Source of the DNA: Pseudomonadota bacterium
Lineage (GTDB): Bacteria > Desulfobacterota > Desulfobaccia > Desulfobaccales > 0-14-0-80-60-11
Assembly: GCA_018897875.1 (NCBI GenBank)
Contig: JAHIKF010000132.1
Span: 1-9,275, forward strand
DNA length: 9,275 nucleotides
Direction of reading: 5' to 3'
In this document: piece after piece, positions 7,258 to 9,275 of the stretch
Layout of the letters: every line of letters starts with the position of its first letter
How positions within the stretch are numbered: the first letter of the stretch is position 1
Position numbers and translations under genes: made by a program
The notes under the pieces: model-generated
The model's input: only the letters and a program-made list of their open reading frames with translations
Databases searched by the model: none
Told to the model about the DNA's origin: nothing

Positions 7258-7663
7258 ACGTTTCCGTCTCCGGCGGGCTATCGTCGTCTTCGGGTCCTTG
7301 GCAGGCGCAACCTCCTGCGGCCGGTTCCCCCGATTCCAGCCCCGACCCTTGCCCGCATGGTTGGCACGGTTGTCCCACGCGGTAATCGCCCCCCTGAATA
7401 CAAATCGCCTTGCCGTGGACCAGGGCGTCGGCCACCGCCCGATGGGCCCGGGACAACATCCGGGTCACTGTAGGCCGGGAAACTTGCAGCCTTTGGGCCA
7501 CCTCTTCCTGGGTCATTTCCAGGAAGTCGGCCAGGCGCATGGCCTCCAACTCGTCCACCGTGATCACTATCTGCTGCAGGGACCTCAGGGGAATGCCCCG
7601 GGGCTTAAAAAAAGTCACCCCCGGCTCAGTTTCCACCCACCGGCACTTTTTGGGTCTGCCCAT
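7256..7663 (-). CDS. DUF134 (UPF0251) family helix-turn-helix protein
   Basis: A 135-residue putative DNA-binding protein. It starts MGRPKKCRWV, as in the family. A PRGIPL segment (21-26) precedes DELEAMRLAD (37-46), then a sigma-region-4-like helix-turn-helix, TQEEVAQRLQVSRPTVTRMLSRAHR (about 51-75), and VADALVHGKAICIQGGDY (77-94). The tail (95-135) is poorly conserved and carries C100, C103, C119 and C121, which could bind metal or a cluster, then an acidic end. The family is a predicted regulator of unknown target. From memory it often sits near NifX/NifB-like iron-molybdenum-cofactor-domain genes, none of which is visible here. The ATG at 7663 has GAGG 8 nt upstream. It is divergent from the phosphorylase gene, so it may control itself or that gene. 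Confidence 0.88.
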   Translation of the reverse strand: MGRPKKCRWVETEPGVTFFKPRGIPLRSLQQIVITVDELEAMRLADFLEMTQEEVAQRLQVSRPTVTRMLSRAHRAVADALVHGKAICIQGGDYRVGQPCQPCGQGSGLESGEPAAGGCACQGPEDDDSPPETET

Positions 7664-7688
7664 TTTTTTACCTCACCCGTAATGTTCT

Positions 7689-7717
7689 ATTTTTAAGGTA
7701 ATCCGGCAAACTGTCAA
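7689..7717 (-). promoter_or_regulatory. Promoter of the DUF134 gene
   Basis: A perfect -35 TTGACA (7717-7712, minus strand) is followed after 17 nt by AAAAAT (7694-7689); TAAAAA one base earlier is an alternative -10. A start near 7682 would give a very short leader containing GAGG and the ATG at 7663. TGTTCT (plus strand 7683-7688), at about the transcription start, matches the half-site of the palindrome at 7785-7802. Confidence 0.55.
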
Positions 7718-7754
7718 GGATAAAGCGAAAATCTCCCTTGACACCTTCGAGCCA

Positions 7755-7783
7755 TTGACGAACCGGGTAAGGGGACGTATGTT
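7755..7783 (+). promoter_or_regulatory. Candidate promoter for the purine nucleoside phosphorylase gene
   Basis: TTGACG (7755-7760) and TATGTT (7778-7783) are separated by 17 nt in the rightward direction. A perfect TATAAT also occurs downstream at 7811-7816 but has only a poor -35 (around 7788-7793). Either would leave a long leader (about 135-165 nt) holding two repeat palindromes before the TTG start at 7955. Confidence 0.4.
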
Positions 7784-7784
7784 T

Positions 7785-7802
7785 AGAACATGATTTTGTT
7801 CT
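7785..7802. promoter_or_regulatory. Palindromic operator candidate AGAACA-N6-TGTTCT
   Basis: Perfect 6-bp inverted half-sites at 7785-7790 and 7797-7802 with a 6-nt spacer, 18 bp in total, the size of a typical dimeric-regulator site. It lies between the two candidate rightward -10 elements. A single extra half-site TGTTCT lies at 7683-7688, beside the leftward DUF134 promoter. The DUF134 protein is the obvious but unproven candidate to bind it. Confidence 0.35.
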
Positions 7803-7835
7803 CCCAACGGTATAATGATAGTGATGGCGAATGAT

Positions 7836-7910
7836 GGTGCGCGGTGCGCACCCTACATTTTCCGGAGAGAATTAACCGTATTGACGTAGGGGCGGGTTTA
7901 AAACCCGCCC
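7836..7910. repeat. Pair of dispersed-repeat palindromes upstream of the phosphorylase gene
   Basis: Two palindromes lie 37 nt apart. GGTGCGC (7836-7842) pairs with GCGCACC (7846-7852) around GGT. GGGCGGGTTT (7890-7899) pairs perfectly with AAACCCGCCC (7901-7910) around one base. GTAGGG-type edges flank them (GTAGGGGCG at 7886-7894; the reverse of GCGCACCCTAC at 7846-7856). I recognise these as the kind of dispersed non-coding palindromes found many times in some deltaproteobacterial genomes. The second could form a strong stem in the phosphorylase leader, but it is not followed by a T-run. Confidence 0.5.
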
Positions 7911-7954
7911 TTATAACCTGAATTTGCCAGAGAAGGGTCGAAAAGGAGCTGGAG

Positions 7955-8782
7955 TTGAGCCGCACATACCAGGAGCAGGTGGAAGAATGCGTCCGATTCA
8001 TCGGCCCGCGCCTGACCGCGGAGCCTTCGTGGGGAATTATCCTGGGGACCGGGCAGGGCCTCTGGGCCGGCCGGCTGGAGCGCGGGGGCAGCCTCCCTTA
8101 TGAGGAGCTGCCGCATTTCCCGCCGGCCACCAGCCCCAGCCACCACGGCCGTCTCGGTTGGGGCCAAGTGTCCGGGAAAGAGGTCATGCTCTGCCAGGGC
8201 CGCTTCCATGCCTACGAAGGCTATTCCCTGCGCCAGGTGACCTTTCCGGTGCGGGTGATGGCGAGCCTGGGAGTCAAGAACCTCATCGTCACCAATGCCG
8301 CCGGCGGTCTCAATCCGCTCTTTAAGGCCGGCGACCTGATGCTCATCTGCGACCACATCAACCTGATGGGGGATAATCCCCTGGCGGGAGAAAATATCGA
8401 CCCCTGGGGTCCCCGCTTCCCTGACCTGAGCCAGGTCTATGACCGGCGCCTGCGGGAGCAAGCCGAGGCCGTGGCCCGCCGCCTGGGTATCGGCTTACGC
8501 CAGGGGGTGTACGTGGCAGTCAAGGGCCCCAGCCTCGAGACCCCGGCGGAAACCCGGTTCCTGCGCCAGATCGGCGCCGATGCGGTGGGCATGTCCACGG
8601 TGCCCGAAGTCATCGCCGCGGTTCATGCCGGTCTCCGGGTTTTGGGGATCTCGGTGCTCAGCAATCTCAATCTGCCGGATGCCATGGCCCCCATCGCCAT
8701 TGAGGCCATCATCGATACCGTGGCCCGGGCCGAACCCCAACTGGTGGAGTTGTTGCTGGGAGTGATGCAGGAAGATTCCTGA
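7955..8782 (+). CDS. punA: Purine nucleoside phosphorylase, type I (trimeric PunA-like)
   Basis: Salvage enzyme splitting purine ribonucleosides with phosphate to free base plus ribose 1-phosphate. The 275 residues align with the trimeric PNP family: phosphate-loop GTGQG (31-35, where Ser is more usual than Thr), HHGRLGWG (63-70), QGRFHAYEGY (81-90) with Arg83 and His85, TNAAGGLNPLFKAGDLM (113-129), GPSLETPAE (191-199) with the base-binding Glu195, VGMSTVPEVI (211-220) with Met213, and SNLNLPD (236-242). Asn at 237, rather than Asp, suggests inosine/guanosine preference over 6-amino substrates such as methylthioadenosine. The start is TTG at 7955, supported by AGGAG 6 nt upstream. It is transcribed away from the DUF134-purM-pan genes and converges on the zinc-ribbon gene 12 nt beyond its stop. 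Confidence 0.93.
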   Translation: MSRTYQEQVEECVRFIGPRLTAEPSWGIILGTGQGLWAGRLERGGSLPYEELPHFPPATSPSHHGRLGWGQVSGKEVMLCQGRFHAYEGYSLRQVTFPVRVMASLGVKNLIVTNAAGGLNPLFKAGDLMLICDHINLMGDNPLAGENIDPWGPRFPDLSQVYDRRLREQAEAVARRLGIGLRQGVYVAVKGPSLETPAETRFLRQIGADAVGMSTVPEVIAAVHAGLRVLGISVLSNLNLPDAMAPIAIEAIIDTVARAEPQLVELLLGVMQEDS

Positions 8783-8794
8783 CGATTGCCGCGG

Positions 8795-9070
8795 TTATTT
8801 TTTCTTTTTTGGCGTCCTTTTGGGTTTTTTGGCAGGTTTGGGAACTGCATTGGCCTCAGGGGACGGCGTGATTGCTGTTTTGGCGACAGCCTCCGCCGGC
8901 GGCTTAGATTCGGCCGGGACTGCTGCCGAGGGGGGCGCCGCGGCCGGCCCCATCACATAGACCCGCTGTGGCGCGGGAAGCTTGCTCAGGTCTTGCCCAC
9001 AATGGGGACAAGACCTCAAGGGAAGGGGATTTTGCGCTTGGCACCCCGGGCATTTCAACCACAACCCCAT
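8795..9070 (-). CDS. Small zinc-ribbon protein with Pro/Ala-rich linker and Lys-rich tail
   Basis: A 91-residue protein of no family I can name. The N-terminus MGLWLKCPGCQ…RSCPHCGQ has CPGC at 7-10 and CPHC at 21-24 (CxxC-x10-CxxC), a treble-clef or rubredoxin-like zinc knuckle. It is followed by a low-complexity Pro/Ala/Glu region (about 33-78) and a basic end rich in Lys and Pro, finishing KKKK. There is no signal peptide or membrane helix. The basic tail could bind nucleic acid or ribosomes; that is a guess. GGAGG lies 6 nt before the ATG at 9070; an ATG one codon earlier (9073) is too close to it. The gene is oriented toward the phosphorylase, and its Lys codons form the T-rich stretch just past the phosphorylase stop. 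Confidence 0.78.
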   Translation of the reverse strand: MGLWLKCPGCQAQNPLPLRSCPHCGQDLSKLPAPQRVYVMGPAAAPPSAAVPAESKPPAEAVAKTAITPSPEANAVPKPAKKPKRTPKKKK

Positions 9071-9177
9071 CATTTACCTCCAAGGTTTTTTCTTACCAAT
9101 AGCAAAACGTTGCCGATTCTTCAAGAAATTTATGTTTGCCCCGGCGGCTCAGCTAACTTTTGCGCCGGTAAAACCGA

Positions 9178-9231
9178 GTAGGGGCGCACCTGTGGGTTTG
9201 CCCTCCTGGGGGGACACGCAGATTCCCCCCA
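9178..9231. repeat. Two consecutive hairpin palindromes of the GTAGGGG repeat type
   Basis: Starting with GTAGGGGCG (9178-9186, identical to 7886-7894), the first hairpin is GGGCGCACC (9182-9190) with GGTTTGCCC (9195-9203), with one mismatch and one G-U pair. Three bases later TGGGGGG (9207-9213) pairs perfectly with CCCCCCA (9225-9231) over an 11-nt loop. It lies upstream of the zinc-ribbon gene, with no reading frame of its own that I trust. A run of A follows on the plus strand rather than T, so it is not a rightward terminator. Read leftward, no T-run follows the stems. Confidence 0.5.
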
Positions 9232-9237
9232 CAAAAA

Positions 9238-9265
9238 TTGTCCATTGATCGCCAAATGGTATAAA
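9238..9265 (+). promoter_or_regulatory. Candidate rightward extended -10 promoter at window end
   Basis: TTGTCC (9238-9243) and TATAAA (9260-9265) are separated by 16 nt, with TGG just before the -10, making an extended -10 element (TGnTATAAA). It would transcribe out of the right edge of the window toward an unseen gene. CCATT (9242-9246) and AATGG (9255-9259) form a short inverted repeat inside its spacer. Confidence 0.35.
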
Positions 9266-9275
9266 ACAATGACGG

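Noticed and set aside
7738..7760. TTGACA at 7738-7743 as a -35 for the phosphorylase gene
   Set aside because: At 17-nt spacing the -10 position reads AACCGG, which is unlike a promoter; the TTGACG at 7755 pairs better with TATGTT.
7783..8001. Minus-strand 72-codon frame across the divergent regulatory region
   Set aside because: Its translation contains RAGFKPAPT, a typical product of the dispersed GGGCGGGTTT palindrome, and it overlaps the phosphorylase start.
8768..8781. CAGGAA-GA-TTCCTG palindrome at the end of the phosphorylase gene as a terminator
   Set aside because: It lies within the coding end, the loop is very small, and the T-rich stretch begins about 15 nt later, so it does not form a standard intrinsic terminator.
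8982..9248. Plus-strand 88-codon frame at the right end
   Set aside because: It overlaps the zinc-ribbon gene, which has a good ribosome site, and then reads through repeat hairpins, so it is not supported as a gene.

Overview
The window is a compact, GC-rich stretch of bacterial chromosome carrying housekeeping genes. Eight genes read leftward: DUF134 regulator, purM, panC, panD, metK, ahcY, a phosphohexomutase, and a site-2 protease cut by the window start. A purine nucleoside phosphorylase reads rightward from the other side of the DUF134 promoter. A small zinc-ribbon gene at the right end faces the phosphorylase. Protein flavour, the metK-ahcY methyl-cycle pair, and the kind of intergenic repeats suggest a deltaproteobacterial (Desulfobacterota) genome. 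That is an inference from impression, not a computed placement. No phage, transposase, CRISPR, tRNA or rRNA is present.

Layout. Positions 1-1974 hold a partial M50 site-2 protease and a phosphoglucomutase/phosphomannomutase, 1 nt apart and probably cotranscribed. Positions 1975-2218 are non-coding and hold a MITE-like nested inverted repeat and a short tandem repeat. Positions 2219-4704 hold ahcY and metK, 8 nt apart: the SAM-making and SAH-clearing enzymes of the activated methyl cycle. Positions 4705-4769 hold a strong hairpin between panD and metK. Positions 4770-6016 hold panD and panC, overlapping by 13 nt: the last pantothenate steps. Positions 6017-6145 hold a promoter and a structured leader ending in an intrinsic terminator that abuts the panC start codon. 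Positions 6146-7663 hold purM and a DUF134/UPF0251 helix-turn-helix protein. Positions 7664-7954 are a divergent regulatory region with promoters, a palindromic operator candidate and repeat palindromes. Positions 7955-8782 hold a type I purine nucleoside phosphorylase. Positions 8795-9070 hold the zinc-ribbon protein. The last 200 bases hold its upstream region, two repeat hairpins and a rightward promoter leaving the window.

Metabolically the genes converge on adenine-containing cofactors. PurM makes purine rings, PanC and PanD supply the pantothenate part of CoA, MetK makes SAM from ATP and methionine, AhcY releases adenosine and homocysteine, and the phosphorylase salvages purine nucleosides.

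The most interesting signal is the panC leader (minus strand, about 6106 to 6017). A segment at its 5' end (AACCCAGA) and the left arm of the terminator (AACCCCCCGGAGA) can both pair with the same terminator 3' arm (UCUGGGGUU). This gives a ready-made antiterminator/terminator switch ahead of panCD, with a roughly 45-nt region between that could sense a ligand.
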